A DNA stretch of 64,000 nucleotides from Leptospira barantonii (GCF_002811925.1 NZ_NPDS01000001.1:913770-977769); one strand, 5' to 3'. Shown: positions 49,780-61,815, counted from the stretch's first letter. Made by a program: numbers and translations. The notes: a model not told the origin generated them from the sequence alone.

Positions 49780-50430
49780 ATGAAAGTCAGAGCCGTAAAA
49801 GACGACGATAAGAAAATCAAAAAAGAACTTTTGATTCGTGCCGCGATTTCACTTTTTAACAAATCGTCTTTTGAAAAAATTTCGATGGATCAGATCGCTA
49901 AAAAGGCCGGGGTCGCGAAGGGAACTCTGTATCTTTATTTCAAAACCAAGGAAGAACTTTTTCTCGAAATTCATAGAATGGATTACGACGCTTGGTTTGA
50001 GGCGTTTCAGAATTTTCTTTGTTCTAAAAAACCGGGACTTTCTTCGGCGGAACTTGCGTCTTGGATCACGAATTCTTTAAAAGAAAACCAAAGAACGGTT
50101 CGTTTGATGGCGATCGCTTCGGCGCTTTTGGAGAAAAACGTGGTTTTTGAAAGCGCGCTGAAGTTTAAGGATTCCGTTCGCAAGAGCGTTCTTGAATCCG
50201 CTCCCGAACTCTGCCGGGTCTTAAAACTCAAAACGTCGGATGAAGCCGTTTTATTTCTTACGTATTTGCACGCGCTGATCATCGGTCTTTGGCATCACGC
50301 CGAACCGGCCCCGATCGTTGCGAAAGTTCTCAATTCTTCCCCGGATTTTGCGGTCTTTCGGATCGATTTTTTCCAAACCTTGGAGCTGGGAATCGTTTCC
50401 ATTCTTTCCGGAATTCAAAAGAATTCTTAA
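49780..50430 (+). CDS. TetR-family transcriptional regulator, divergent from the SDR
   Basis: 216 residues from ATG 49780. Longer readings (ATG 49681 or 49618) would start close to or within the operators and lack ribosome sites. HTH: AAISLFNKSSFEKISMDQIA and KKAGVAKGTLYLYFKTKEEL, near-consensus TetR. The ligand domain is unassigned. The palindromes directly upstream suggest autoregulation and repression of the SDR/MBL genes; ligand and physiological role unknown, though a lipid-type inducer would fit the adjacent enzymes. Confidence 0.88.
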   Translation: MKVRAVKDDDKKIKKELLIRAAISLFNKSSFEKISMDQIAKKAGVAKGTLYLYFKTKEELFLEIHRMDYDAWFEAFQNFLCSKKPGLSSAELASWITNSLKENQRTVRLMAIASALLEKNVVFESALKFKDSVRKSVLESAPELCRVLKLKTSDEAVLFLTYLHALIIGLWHHAEPAPIVAKVLNSSPDFAVFRIDFFQTLELGIVSILSGIQKNS

Positions 50431-50454
50431 AATCCTTTTGGAAAACTCGGAAAG

Positions 50455-50472
50455 TGGCCGGGGTTCCGACCA
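50455..50472. repeat. Short intergenic hairpin, family copy 5
   Basis: TGGCCG and CGACCA flank GGGTTC. Exact reverse complement of copy 4 at 45729-45746 over all 18 bases. It lies 25 bases after the TetR stop. Confidence 0.65.
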
Positions 50473-50608
50473 TCTCCCTCAAAAAAAGTTCGATTTTCTC
50501 TACTGATTTCGAAATCGATCAGATCTTTTCAGAGATCGGCGCGAGGTTTGGTTTAAAATATTCTATAGTGATCGCTACAAAGATATAATAAGTTTGAAGG
50601 AGTGAAAT

Positions 50609-51460
50609 ATGACCGTTGAAACGAAAACAAAAAAGAGAAATTTAAAACCCATCAACGCGAATCAACCTACGGTTCGTAAGATGGACTTTGAGGGAATGGG
50701 CGATTTGCCGAATCACTATTTTAGTGGGAATTCTTTCATCACACATATCATCAATGCGTATCACATTCTTTTTCCGGAAGGGGAAAGATTCTTTATCAAA
50801 AGCGTAAAGGCGTATGCGGATCAAGTGAAAGATCCTCAACTGCAAACCGGGATCAAAGCGTTCATCGGACAGGAAGTGCAACACGGAAAAGAACACGAAA
50901 AGGTTCTCGAGGTTCTTGCAAAACAAGGAAGACCGGTCGCACGTTTCGTGAAATTTTTTGAATGGAGCGCGTTCAAAGTGATGCTTCCGTTTTTCGAATT
51001 CTTCTTCGGAAAAAAACTGAAACTTTCCGTGACCGCTGGAATGGAACACTATACCGCGACGATGGGCGAGATCACTTTAAGACACGGGTTTCATGATCAC
51101 GCGTACGGAGAAATGAGAGAACTTCTTCTTTGGCACGCTTGCGAAGAAATCGAACACAAGTCCGTTGCATACGACGTTCTTCAGACGGTTTCCAACAGTT
51201 ACTTCTTAAGAATTTTCGGATTCCTTTTAGCGTCTTGGATTTTCTGGGGTTACGTTTTATTTTTCCAACACTGGTTTATTTTAACGGATAAGGAAATCGG
51301 ATTCAAAAAATATTTTCACGATATGAAAGTATCCAGGCCTTTCGGAAGAATTTTATTTCTGGAAACTTCCAAAGCGTTCTTCTTATATCTGAAACCGGGT
51401 TTTCATCCGGCTCAAACCGGCGGTTACGATCTTGCAAACGCGGCTTTAGCTACGATTTAG
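50609..51460 (+). CDS. Predicted metal-dependent hydrolase (PF10118 type)
   Basis: 283 residues, mostly helical. Conserved Glu and His residues in two pairs (FIGQEVQHGKEHEKVL and LLLWHACEEIEHKSVAY) form the diiron-type site of the PF10118 'metal-dependent hydrolase' family. The C-terminal third carries a hydrophobic stretch (LRIFGFLLASWIFWGYVLFF) and probably binds the membrane. Members are often found with lipid or fatty-acid genes; the reaction is not established. Downstream of the TetR regulator on the same strand, 178 bases away, so possibly in the same regulon. Confidence 0.75.
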   Translation: MTVETKTKKRNLKPINANQPTVRKMDFEGMGDLPNHYFSGNSFITHIINAYHILFPEGERFFIKSVKAYADQVKDPQLQTGIKAFIGQEVQHGKEHEKVLEVLAKQGRPVARFVKFFEWSAFKVMLPFFEFFFGKKLKLSVTAGMEHYTATMGEITLRHGFHDHAYGEMRELLLWHACEEIEHKSVAYDVLQTVSNSYFLRIFGFLLASWIFWGYVLFFQHWFILTDKEIGFKKYFHDMKVSRPFGRILFLETSKAFFLYLKPGFHPAQTGGYDLANAALATI

Positions 51461-51591
51461 ATCGTGATTCATTTGAGCGAAATGTTTTCTACGGGTGAAT
51501 TTTAAAGCGCTTCTGCGCGGATTAGATTCAAAAAAAAGAATATGATTGAAGCGCGCAGACCCGGCTTGTTACGCGCTTCGCATTCGCTCCG

Positions 51592-51612
51592 GTCGCCTCG
51601 TTCCGAGGCGAC
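51592..51612. repeat. Strong G+C-rich hairpin between two genes
   Basis: GTCGCCTCG (51592-51600) and CGAGGCGAC (51604-51612) pair perfectly around TTC; with a wobble the stem extends to about 11 bp. The surrounding 110 bases (51540-51650) are rich in GCG/CGC and CTCCG and look unlike the neighbours. In loop type it resembles the GAA-loop hairpins near 40700. Confidence 0.75.
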
Positions 51613-51663
51613 TGCTCCGCACGCTCCACATCCGTAGCGCGGAAGAGCGTTAGACGAAATCGG

Positions 51664-53627
<1,964 letters not shown>

Positions 53628-53699
53628 GAAGTACCTCTTTGATGCCAGTCTTTTACGGGAGCTTTAAAAAAAGAATGAATTTCCGAAATTTCCAGAATG

Positions 53700-53717
53700 T
53701 GGTCGTTACTCCGGCCA
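53700..53717. repeat. Short intergenic hairpin, family copy 6
   Basis: TGGTCG and CGGCCA flank TTACTC; the stems match copy 4 while the loop differs. It lies between the divergent bcp gene and the gene at 53755. Confidence 0.6.
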
Positions 53718-53754
53718 TTCTCGGTTCCGTTTTTCACTTGCGGAATTCCGAAAA

Positions 53755-54180
<426 letters not shown>

Positions 54181-54203
54181 AGAACCGTTCCCTTTAGAAA
54201 GTA

Positions 54204-54219
54204 GGTCGGAACCCCGGCC
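54204..54219. repeat. Short intergenic hairpin, family copy 7
   Basis: GGTCG and CGGCC flank GAACCC; identical to copy 4 over the central 16 bases. Between two converging genes. Confidence 0.65.
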
Positions 54220-54231
54220 AACTTTTGTTTT

Positions 54232-54528
54232 TCACTTTCCGATTCCATTCTTCCTTTCGAACTCCGTCACATTCCCGCAAAGAACCTCTTCCTTGTGATA
54301 CGGATCAAAATCCAAAAAAGGCATCTCCTTTTCCCAACGATATACCACGGTTCGTTTACCTTGAATACAATCCCAGAGAAAGTAATCGTAACCCATAAAG
54401 GTTCCGGTTCGATCGTGACGATCCGGTTTAGGCATACCGATCGTCTGAAATCCATAAGAAATTTTGCAAGTATTTAGAACAAATACGAGCGGAGGAACGA
54501 CGATCGCAAAACGAAAAAGAAATTTCAT
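54232..54528 (-). CDS. Small exported protein, possible lipoprotein
   Basis: 98 residues. The N-terminal hydrophobic stretch (LFRFAIVVPPLVFVLNTC) ends at Cys21 in LNTC, which is a loose lipobox acceptable in spirochaetes. The rest is rich in Tyr, Trp and charged residues (GYDYFLWDCIQGKRTVVYRW) with three further Cys. No family recognised. Confidence 0.55.
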   Translation of the reverse strand: MKFLFRFAIVVPPLVFVLNTCKISYGFQTIGMPKPDRHDRTGTFMGYDYFLWDCIQGKRTVVYRWEKEMPFLDFDPYHKEEVLCGNVTEFERKNGIGK

Positions 54529-54686
54529 GATAGCAACGAATGCAGTCTAACGACAATTAAATCAAGTTATAAAAACAGATTCCTTTTTTGAGATGGATGC
54601 GCGCAGTGGTATTTCCGAAGTCGCTTTAATATAAACTCCGAAAGAATCTATTTACAAAGTTCAGAGCCGAATTAACCTACGGTAGA

Positions 54687-55340
54687 ATGGTTCGCGCGAA
54701 AAAAAGTTCCGTCTTTCTTGTGGATGATCACCCCGTCGTAAGGTCGGGGCTTCAAGCGGAGATTCAAGCCGATCCTGAATTCGAATTCGTAGGTTCCGCA
54801 CCTTCTTTGAAGGAAGCCGTTCGACGGATGAGTTTTTCAAGAGTGGATCTTTTGGTCAGCGATATCTCTTTGCAAGAGGAGAATGGAATTCAAGAACTGG
54901 AAACGATCAAAAATAAATTTCCGGACTTAAAGATCTTGTTCCTAACGATGCACAGGGATTGGTCCTATCTTCAAAAGGCGTTCGCACTCGGAGCGGACGG
55001 GTATATTCTAAAAAGTGAATCTATGCCCGTAGTAATTTCCGCGATGAAAACGATCTTAAACGGGGGAAAAGTTTTTCCGGAAGAGGTGAAAAATTTCAGA
55101 CCAGAAACCGAAGTCACGGAGGAGATCGGAAATTTAATCAATCGATTGACCAAGAGAGAAAAGGAAATTCTCAACCTGCTCGCAAACGGAAAGATGAACC
55201 GCGAGATTGCGAAAGAATTGGATCTCAGCGTTCGAACCGTTGAAACACACAGAGCTTCCATCTTTAAAAAATTGGAAACGGAGAATCTCATAGAACTCGG
55301 CCGTATCCTTGTTCAACTCAAAGCCTCCGGTCTTTTCTAA
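54687..55340 (+). CDS. NarL/FixJ-type (LuxR) response regulator
   Basis: 217 residues. The receiver domain has the acidic pair DD (VDDHPVVRSG), phospho-acceptor Asp in LLVSDISLQEENG, and Lys in YILKSES. The LuxR-type HTH comprises LTKREKEILNLLANGKMNREIAKELDLS and VRTVETHRASIFKKLE. It usually pairs with a histidine kinase; the 7TM-DISM kinase encoded at 56178-58598, which is transcribed toward it, is the closest candidate. Confidence 0.94.
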   Translation: MVRAKKSSVFLVDDHPVVRSGLQAEIQADPEFEFVGSAPSLKEAVRRMSFSRVDLLVSDISLQEENGIQELETIKNKFPDLKILFLTMHRDWSYLQKAFALGADGYILKSESMPVVISAMKTILNGGKVFPEEVKNFRPETEVTEEIGNLINRLTKREKEILNLLANGKMNREIAKELDLSVRTVETHRASIFKKLETENLIELGRILVQLKASGLF

Positions 55341-55465
55341 CTACTTACCAACCGATTTTTTCTCAGTAGTTCCCGAAATTCACAAAATCCCTGTTCGGTG
55401 ATATTCTCTCCTCAGAATCAGATTTGATTCGGAAAAAACTTTTTGAAAATTTTGGAGTTTCTAAA

Positions 55466-56101
55466 ATGAAGAAATCAATCGTATCTTTGTGTCTTGGCGC
55501 GGTAATTCTTTTATCGGTGGATTGTAAAAAGAATGAATCGGACGACAACACCTCTTTGGTTGCGGCTCTTGTCGCATTAGCAAATGGTAATTGTTTTAAC
55601 GTACCTCAGAAAGTGGCCGTTAAGGACGGAAACTCTTCCGCGGTAACCACATACACATGCGCCGTAGTCGGGAAGGTTTATACCTGTGTCCCAGGAACGG
55701 GAAACACGGTTGTCCGTACTTACTCTTCGGGAGTCGCCGCAAAGTTGGGAGTGGTGGATCCGCCTGCGTTTTCGAATCAACACGTTCAAAGAGGTCTTAC
55801 AGGCAGAGTGGAAGGAACTACGACCAACACTTTTACGTACAACAGTTCCAATCAACTGACCGCGGTAGCATCTCCGACCGTAACATATTCCAATTATGAT
55901 ACATACGGATTTCCTAAAACGAATTCGGCCGGACAAACGATCACAAACACATACGCGTCCGGAGCGACAAAACCTACAACATCCTCGGACGGAACGATGA
56001 CATATACGTATGATTCCAACGGTTGGGCGACTAAGATCGATTTTGGATTCGGTCAACCGACCACCGCGGAAAACACGGGTTCCTTAGCGATCTGTGATTG
56101 A
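55466..56101 (+). CDS. Small lipoprotein with RHS/YD-like repeats
   Basis: 211 residues from ATG 55466, which has GGAG at good spacing. The signal sequence ends in ILLSVDC, with lipidation at Cys19 (a non-standard Asp at -1, as tolerated in Leptospira). The body has repeated threonine/tyrosine-rich strands that resemble RHS/YD repeats (NTFTYNSSNQLTAV, TYTYDSNGWATKI) but only two or three degenerate copies. It might be a reduced member of the RHS-like family or independently evolved. Function unknown. Confidence 0.75.
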   Translation: MKKSIVSLCLGAVILLSVDCKKNESDDNTSLVAALVALANGNCFNVPQKVAVKDGNSSAVTTYTCAVVGKVYTCVPGTGNTVVRTYSSGVAAKLGVVDPPAFSNQHVQRGLTGRVEGTTTNTFTYNSSNQLTAVASPTVTYSNYDTYGFPKTNSAGQTITNTYASGATKPTTSSDGTMTYTYDSNGWATKIDFGFGQPTTAENTGSLAICD

Positions 56102-56177
56102 TAATCCGATCTCAGAAATGGATCCTTCTTCTTGAAGATTCTGTTTATTCATTTTGTTAAGCGAAATGAATTTTCGG

Positions 56178-58598
56178 TCAGCAAGGTAGCAGAACCGTGA
56201 ATCTGCTACCTTTTCCCAGGCTCGAATCGATCAAAACTTCTCCGCCGTGCGCGAGTGCGATCTTACGGACGATGGAAAGACCGAGTCCGCTCCCGAACGG
56301 TTTTTTAGTTTCCACCATGGAGTTGTAAAAGCCGGTTTTGAATTCTTCGCTGAGACCGGGGCCATCGTCCTTAAAAACGATGTAAAGAATGGGGCCTTCC
56401 TTCTCCACTTGCAGAAAAAATTTGCCTCGATCACCGATCGCTTCGAGAGAATTCTTCGCAAGATTCAAAATCAATCTTTGAATTCGAAGAGGATCCAATC
56501 GAACCGTCCCGTTCGCGTTGATTTCGCAGGAAAAACGGATTCCACTTCCTTCAAAGAAGAGTTCCAAATCCTCTCGGATTCCTTGAAAAAATTCGCGGAT
56601 ATCCACCTCTTTGAAATCTAAGATAATTACTTTTTTAGAAAATTCTAATATATCCAAAGAAAGATTGGCCAACGCCTCCGTTTCTTTTTTCGCCCTTGCA
56701 AGATCGAAATCCTTTTTTTCGTTATGACTCGTGTTTAAACTTCTCAAAACCTTTTGGATGAGAATGACGTGATGTCCGATATCGTGTGCGATCTCCGCCG
56801 ATAATTCTCCGATAATTGCGAGTTTTTCTCGATCCTGGCGAATCACGTTTTGAATCGAAAGAGCCAACGCGTATGCGATTCCCTGCACCCAATCCATTTC
56901 GGAATCCGAATTCAAAAAGTTTCCGATCGGAAGATCCAAGACGGCAAAACTCGCTTTGCTGTTCTGCACGGGAAGAAGAAGACTTTCTCCGAAAACTTCC
57001 GGAGAATACAAAGCCTTGAGATCGATCTCCAACGATTCTTTGGAAATAAATCTATCAACCTCTTGCACCAACAGATTGTCGTCTTGATCCAATGAAAATC
57101 GTTTCCAAAGGGAAGAATTCGCTTCCGGTAAATAAATGTTCAGACCTTGGTTTTTGGTAAGGAAAGAATCCGACTTTTCGTTTTTTGAATGTAGATCGAA
57201 ATTCAAGGAAGAATTTCTTCGGTTCATCTCCTCTACGTTCTTGGAAAGAATTTTCAAAGTGGTTTGCGCCGCGGAATTGAACGAGGCCGAGGTCATGATT
57301 TCCCTTGTCGAGGAAACGAGACTTTTCATTTTATGCGAAAGATTTTCGGAACGAATTAAGGAATTTGAAAACCGTTTTGAGATCAAGATTGCGTGCGAAG
57401 CGATCATCGCGAGTTGTCCGTAAGGAAGCATATACGAAGCGGTATGCAGAAAACCCATGTTATGCGCGATATCATGAAACGTGCAGAACATGATCACGAT
57501 ATAACCCAAAAACAAAATCCATGCTCCTTCGAACTTTTTATGAATTCCATAAATTAGTAAAATGCTCCAACCCGGAATCGTAACAAAAAAACCGTAGATC
57601 GAAATCGGATTGAGAGTCAGAGTATAAATCTGATTCGGGAAAACGGCAACGATCAAAGCTGTAACAAAATAAGGAATATCAAAAAGAAGACCGTATTTTT
57701 CCCAAAATTTCGTATAACAAAATCGATGAAGGAACGCATACAAAGCGGGAGCCGATAAATAAACCGAAATGTATTCAAGTCGGTTTAATATTTCCCAGGG
57801 AACGTTCGGAAACATGAGATGCCCGAGACGTTCTCCCGTGGTAAGACCCCGGATTAAAATGAGAATGCAATGAGTCGCGAAAAAAAGCGGAGCGAGATCT
57901 TTTTTTCTAAAAAAGTAAAATACAAGATTGAAGATCGCCATAAGAACCGCCGCGATACAAACCGCAAGGCTGATTCCTTTTTTTGTCTGAGCTTCCGAGA
58001 GGATGTCTTTTAAACTTCCGATTCGGATCGGAAACCAATAACCTCCCCATCGATTTTGAAAATTAGAAACATGTAATGTTAGATGAAGATTTTTCGAATC
58101 CGGAAGGATTACGATCTGGGGTTTATAAAGCGCGTGAGAAGATTCCGGTTTGTCTCCTACGGTTCCCGCGTTCGCGATCAGCTTGCCGTTCACATAAAGA
58201 TTGTAAGCGGTGCCTATGTCCGGAATCGTAAGCGCCGGGTTCGCAATGTCTTTCGGAAGAAGAATCGTAAGTTCATAGGAGGCGAATCCGTGACTTTCAA
58301 CCGTTTCGCCGTTAAACGATATTCCGTTCCAAACCGAAGGAGTGTTCGTAAAGATAAATCCTGTCGCATTAATTTTCGGATCTGAATCGTTCGGTATTAT
58401 AAATCGATTCCAAAAGAACTTCCATTCTCCCGTAAGAGGAATCGTTTTTTCATTGTGGAAATCCCAATCCGATAGATTTAGAATTCCTTGTTTCGCTTTT
58501 GGTGTCGAAGAATTCTGCGCATAAACGTTGTTTGGCGAAAAAAAGTGAAAAGCGACTATCAGAAGAATGGACGCGGTGGATCTAATTTTAAAAAACAC
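56178..58598 (-). CDS. 7TM-DISM membrane histidine kinase
   Basis: 806 residues. A signal peptide ends near VYAQ. Residues about 35-195 form an extracytoplasmic 7TMR-DISM sensor (carbohydrate-binding-like, WDFHNEKTIPLTGEWKFFWN). Seven membrane helices lie at about 205-410, then a linker and a GAF-like segment (about 480-580). The kinase core starts with the H-box GELSAEIAHDIGHHVILI (His605) and the HATPase has NLAKNSLEAI, DDGPG and GSGLGLSIV. Such kinases sense sugars or other extracellular ligands. The LuxR regulator at 54687 is a plausible partner. Confidence 0.92.
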   Translation of the reverse strand: MFFKIRSTASILLIVAFHFFSPNNVYAQNSSTPKAKQGILNLSDWDFHNEKTIPLTGEWKFFWNRFIIPNDSDPKINATGFIFTNTPSVWNGISFNGETVESHGFASYELTILLPKDIANPALTIPDIGTAYNLYVNGKLIANAGTVGDKPESSHALYKPQIVILPDSKNLHLTLHVSNFQNRWGGYWFPIRIGSLKDILSEAQTKKGISLAVCIAAVLMAIFNLVFYFFRKKDLAPLFFATHCILILIRGLTTGERLGHLMFPNVPWEILNRLEYISVYLSAPALYAFLHRFCYTKFWEKYGLLFDIPYFVTALIVAVFPNQIYTLTLNPISIYGFFVTIPGWSILLIYGIHKKFEGAWILFLGYIVIMFCTFHDIAHNMGFLHTASYMLPYGQLAMIASHAILISKRFSNSLIRSENLSHKMKSLVSSTREIMTSASFNSAAQTTLKILSKNVEEMNRRNSSLNFDLHSKNEKSDSFLTKNQGLNIYLPEANSSLWKRFSLDQDDNLLVQEVDRFISKESLEIDLKALYSPEVFGESLLLPVQNSKASFAVLDLPIGNFLNSDSEMDWVQGIAYALALSIQNVIRQDREKLAIIGELSAEIAHDIGHHVILIQKVLRSLNTSHNEKKDFDLARAKKETEALANLSLDILEFSKKVIILDFKEVDIREFFQGIREDLELFFEGSGIRFSCEINANGTVRLDPLRIQRLILNLAKNSLEAIGDRGKFFLQVEKEGPILYIVFKDDGPGLSEEFKTGFYNSMVETKKPFGSGLGLSIVRKIALAHGGEVLIDSSLGKGSRFTVLLPC
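56183..56214 (+). terminator. Hairpin with T run inside the kinase 3' end
   Basis: AAGGTAGCAGA (56183-56193) and TCTGCTACCTT (56202-56212) form a perfect 11-bp stem followed by T residues, so it could terminate the lipoprotein transcript on the plus strand; it also encodes the last residues of the kinase on the other strand. Confidence 0.5.
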
Positions 58599-58809
58599 AA
58601 AAGGTCTCTTGGAAACGAATGAATCCGATGGAAAAGATAACCCATCTTAAAAGGATGGGTCGACATTTGAAAGAAAGTTTTTATTGAATCGAAAGGAAAC
58701 GGACCTGTCAAACGGAACGATTTCGAACGGGAATTCAAATTGCAGAAGAGGGTTACCCGATTACTCTGGTTGAAAACCGAATTTTTAATATTCTCTCGGG
58801 ATCAACGGC

Positions 58810-60126
58810 TTGAAATCAAAACTTCTAATATTCATTCTTTTTCTTTTATTGGCGATTTGCGCGACGTTTTTCGCATTTAAGGACCAATTGTATGGATTCT
58901 TTGGCGGGAAAGAATTCCCGTATTTATCGAATCTCATTTCGCTTAACAATTCAGAATCTTCTTTCGAAAAAAACGAGAAGGAATTTCTGGCTTCGACCTG
59001 GTCCGCCGATATCGTCGCGATGACTGAGAACATCACTCTTTACGACGAGATTCATCCCTTTTTATACACGCTCGAAGGCGGAAGAAGCAACACCGGAAAC
59101 ATCAAGTCGGTTTGGAATCCGAAGGCGCAGGAAGTTTATATCTGGGCGTTGAAAACGATTTCGCCGAAAACAAAAATCATACCGACCATCTTTCGATGGG
59201 AAAACGATTTCGAAAAGGTTTCGGACGCGATCGGTTTAAACGGAAATACGAAAATCAGAGACTATCATATCGGACAAATTTTAAAGGAAATCGAAACATA
59301 CGGATACGACGGGATCGACATCGACTACGAGGGAATGACCTGTGATAAAAAGGAAAGTTTCGAAACCTTCTTAACGGTTTTATCCGGAGAATTAAAAAAA
59401 CGGAATAAACTTTTATCCGTCGCGATCCATCCGAAAACCTTCGCCGAAGAACCTTCCGAATATCTCTGTAAAGAATCCGGCAAAAAGATGAACGTTGATT
59501 TTTACGAAGCATATCGGGGACAACTCTCGCACGACTACGAGTTTTTGGGAAAGGTCGCGGATAAGGTCAAGATCATGGCCTACGAATTGCACCCGAGAAA
59601 AAACAAGTTTCCAGGACCGGGACCTCAGGCTCCTTCTTGGTGGATCGAAAAAATATTAGAATATTCTACTAAAAAGATTCCTAATTCTAAACTGTATATG
59701 GCAATTCCGACCTATGGATACGATTGGCCTCTCAACTGCGACATTCCTTCCAAAGCGGTTTTTTATTCGAGGGCGCAGTATATTAAAGCGAACTGGAATC
59801 CTAGATCCGAAGAACCCACCGACGTTACTAAAATCTTTAAGGATGCGAGAAAATCAGGAGATTGGATTTATCTACGACCTTATTTGTATCGTCACGAAGG
59901 GCACGTATACGACGATCCTTCTCTTTGGTATACGTTAGGCGGTTGTGATCGTGTCGCGTTTTATATGAACAAACGATCCTTCGAAACCAAGATGAATCTT
60001 TTGAAAAAATACAAGATCCGAGGATTCTCCTTTTGGCAACTCATACAGGACAACGATCCGGAAATCCATTCTTACCTGAAGGAAATGATCGAAAATCCGA
60101 ACGGAACCAAGAAGGGAAGTTTATGA
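58810..60126 (+). CDS. GH18-like (chitinase/YaaH-type) membrane-anchored protein
   Basis: 438 residues from a TTG start with CGGGA upstream; the first residues are a single membrane helix ([19 protein letters not shown]). The body is a GH18-type barrel: catalytic segment [10 protein letters not shown] (Glu174), PTYGYDW and [12 protein letters not shown]18 members cleave chitin or, in spore-related YaaH-type forms, act on peptidoglycan amino sugars; a bacterial envelope role is likely. The stop overlaps the stop of the converging acyl-CoA dehydrogenase gene by 6 bases. Confidence 0.85.
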   Translation: MKSKLLIFILFLLLAICATFFAFKDQLYGFFGGKEFPYLSNLISLNNSESSFEKNEKEFLASTWSADIVAMTENITLYDEIHPFLYTLEGGRSNTGNIKSVWNPKAQEVYIWALKTISPKTKIIPTIFRWENDFEKVSDAIGLNGNTKIRDYHIGQILKEIETYGYDGIDIDYEGMTCDKKESFETFLTVLSGELKKRNKLLSVAIHPKTFAEEPSEYLCKESGKKMNVDFYEAYRGQLSHDYEFLGKVADKVKIMAYELHPRKNKFPGPGPQAPSWWIEKILEYSTKKIPNSKLYMAIPTYGYDWPLNCDIPSKAVFYSRAQYIKANWNPRSEEPTDVTKIFKDARKSGDWIYLRPYLYRHEGHVYDDPSLWYTLGGCDRVAFYMNKRSFETKMNLLKKYKIRGFSFWQLIQDNDPEIHSYLKEMIENPNGTKKGSL

Positions 60127-60145
60127 GCTTTTCATAATGCTTCCC
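60114..60145. terminator. Two-tier hairpin over converging stop codons
   Basis: GGGAAG (60114-60119) pairs with CTTCCC (60140-60145), and inside it TATGA (60122-60126) pairs with TCATA (60132-60136). The structure covers both stops, which overlap at 60121-60126. It is a compact potential bidirectional terminator. Confidence 0.45.
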
Positions 60146-61293
60146 GCGACGATCAGTTTTTGAATCTCGCTTGTTCCGCCTCCGATTTCACCGAGACGTA
60201 CGTCTCTGTAAAGTCTGGAGACTTTGTATTCTTCCATAAAACCCGCGCCTCCGTGGATTTGGACCGCAAGATTGGTCACTTCTCTTGCGGAAGTGGTCGC
60301 GAACAACTTGCAGGAAGCGCATTTTCCCGAAAGATGCATATTCCCTTTTCCTAATTTGTCCGCTTGTTCCATTTCCCAGGCGACGTTGTATGTAAACCAA
60401 CGGGAAGCTTCCAGTTTTGTATAGATTTCAGCGAGAAGATTTCCCACCGATTGATGTTGTGCGATCGACTTGCCGAAACTTTTTCTTGTGGAGGCAAACG
60501 CTTTCGATTCTTCTAAACAAGATTCCATCAGACCGATGGACCAAGCCGCGAGAGAAATTCTTTCCATGTTGAACGTTTGCATGGTTTGTCTAAAACCTTT
60601 TCCGAGCGAACCGAGAATATCGTTAGACGAAACCTCCACGTCCTCGAAAAACAAAGCGCCGGTGGGAGAAGCCTTTAAACCCAACTTCTCCATAGGAGCG
60701 GATCTTTGAACTCCTTTGGAATGTAAGTCCACGAAAAAATGGGTAAGACCTTTTTCTTTTCCGTTTAAATCCTGAACTCTCGCAAGAACCAAACAATCAT
60801 CCGCGATCGGAGAATTCGTGATGTACGTTTTTTGTCCCGAAAGTTGATACACACCTTTGGAAATTTCTTTTGCAACCGTTCGAATCGAAGAAACGTCCGA
60901 ACCGGAATCGGGTTCCGTAATTCCAAGGGAACCGATCTTGTTTCCGGAGTTGATGGAAGGAAGATACTTTCTTTTTTGTTCTTCGGTTCCGAAATGAAGA
61001 AGGGGTAATCCGAACAAACCGCCCGATGCGCCCACCGAAAAAAAAGTGGAGCCGCAAGCCTTTCCCAAGGTTTGCATCGCCATCAAGGATTGAAAGGTCC
61101 CCGCGTTGGACCCTCCGTATTGTTCTTCGTGCGGTAAACCGATGTAACCGACTTGTGCAAGTTTATGAAAATGAGATCTTGGAATTTCTTTTTTGCGATC
61201 CGCTTCTTCCGCAAAAGGTTCGATTTCCTTTTTACAAAAATCGGAAAACGAATTGATGAACAAAAGTTCATCCTCTGATAGATTGAAGTCCAT
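60121..61293 (-). CDS. Acyl-CoA dehydrogenase
   Basis: 390 residues. The ACAD pattern is complete: [45 protein letters not shown], and [13 protein letters not shown]. In many members the catalytic base is the Glu of an EGT motif near the C-terminus; here it is Gly (GGGT), as in branches such as isovaleryl-CoA dehydrogenase where another Glu serves. FAD-dependent oxidation of an acyl-CoA in beta-oxidation or amino-acid breakdown; substrate unknown. Confidence 0.92.
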   Translation of the reverse strand: MDFNLSEDELLFINSFSDFCKKEIEPFAEEADRKKEIPRSHFHKLAQVGYIGLPHEEQYGGSNAGTFQSLMAMQTLGKACGSTFFSVGASGGLFGLPLLHFGTEEQKRKYLPSINSGNKIGSLGITEPDSGSDVSSIRTVAKEISKGVYQLSGQKTYITNSPIADDCLVLARVQDLNGKEKGLTHFFVDLHSKGVQRSAPMEKLGLKASPTGALFFEDVEVSSNDILGSLGKGFRQTMQTFNMERISLAAWSIGLMESCLEESKAFASTRKSFGKSIAQHQSVGNLLAEIYTKLEASRWFTYNVAWEMEQADKLGKGNMHLSGKCASCKLFATTSAREVTNLAVQIHGGAGFMEEYKVSRLYRDVRLGEIGGGTSEIQKLIVAGSIMKSS

Positions 61294-61401
61294 AACTTCT
61301 CCTTAAACTGAGACGGCAATCTGCAACTGAGTAAGAAATTTGCAATGGAATAAAGAATCTTTTTGAAAGAAGACGTTGCCGATTTCGAAAAAAATCAGAA
61401 A

Positions 61402-61815
61402 CTATTTCCGCTTGCGTCGGATTCTTCTTCCGTAAATCCAACCGGCGATCAGAAGAGGATAACTGATCCAAGCGACAAGATTCGCATAAAAGTTGGAATG
61501 ATTTTCGGAGATGCTCGGGATTTGCAACGCCAGACCCGCTAACAAAAGAATGATATGAATTTCGGTATATTCAGAATTTTGAACGAACATATATTTCCCG
61601 AGACCGGCCCCGGTTAAAAACGCGAACAAACCGAGAACGATTCCGATCTTTCCGGAAACCAGTGCGATCTCTAATAAGATATCTTGTGTTGAAATCAAAA
61701 ATGAAAACGAGGAGGGAAGAAGCGGAACAAAGGAAAGAAAAATTCTTAAACTTAAAAGGAGAATCGAAAGAATTCCCAAGTAAGAATGAAGTCTGAGTCG
61801 ATTCTTTGCCTTCAA
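61402..61815 (-). CDS. Small membrane protein following an APC permease
   Basis: 137 residues with four membrane helices (YLGILSILLLSLRIFLSFV, DILLEIALVSGKIGIVLGLF, IHIILLLAGLALQIPSI, FYANLVAWISYPLLIAGWIYG) and a very basic C-terminus. No family recognised. It begins 21 bases after the permease stop and is probably in one operon with it. Confidence 0.6.
   Translation of the reverse strand: MKAKNRLRLHSYLGILSILLLSLRIFLSFVPLLPSSFSFLISTQDILLEIALVSGKIGIVLGLFAFLTGAGLGKYMFVQNSEYTEIHIILLLAGLALQIPSISENHSNFYANLVAWISYPLLIAGWIYGRRIRRKRK

Noticed and set aside
59655..59668. A further copy of the TTAGAATATTCTA palindrome
   Set aside because: It lies inside the GH18-like gene and the codons explain the sequence; treated as chance.
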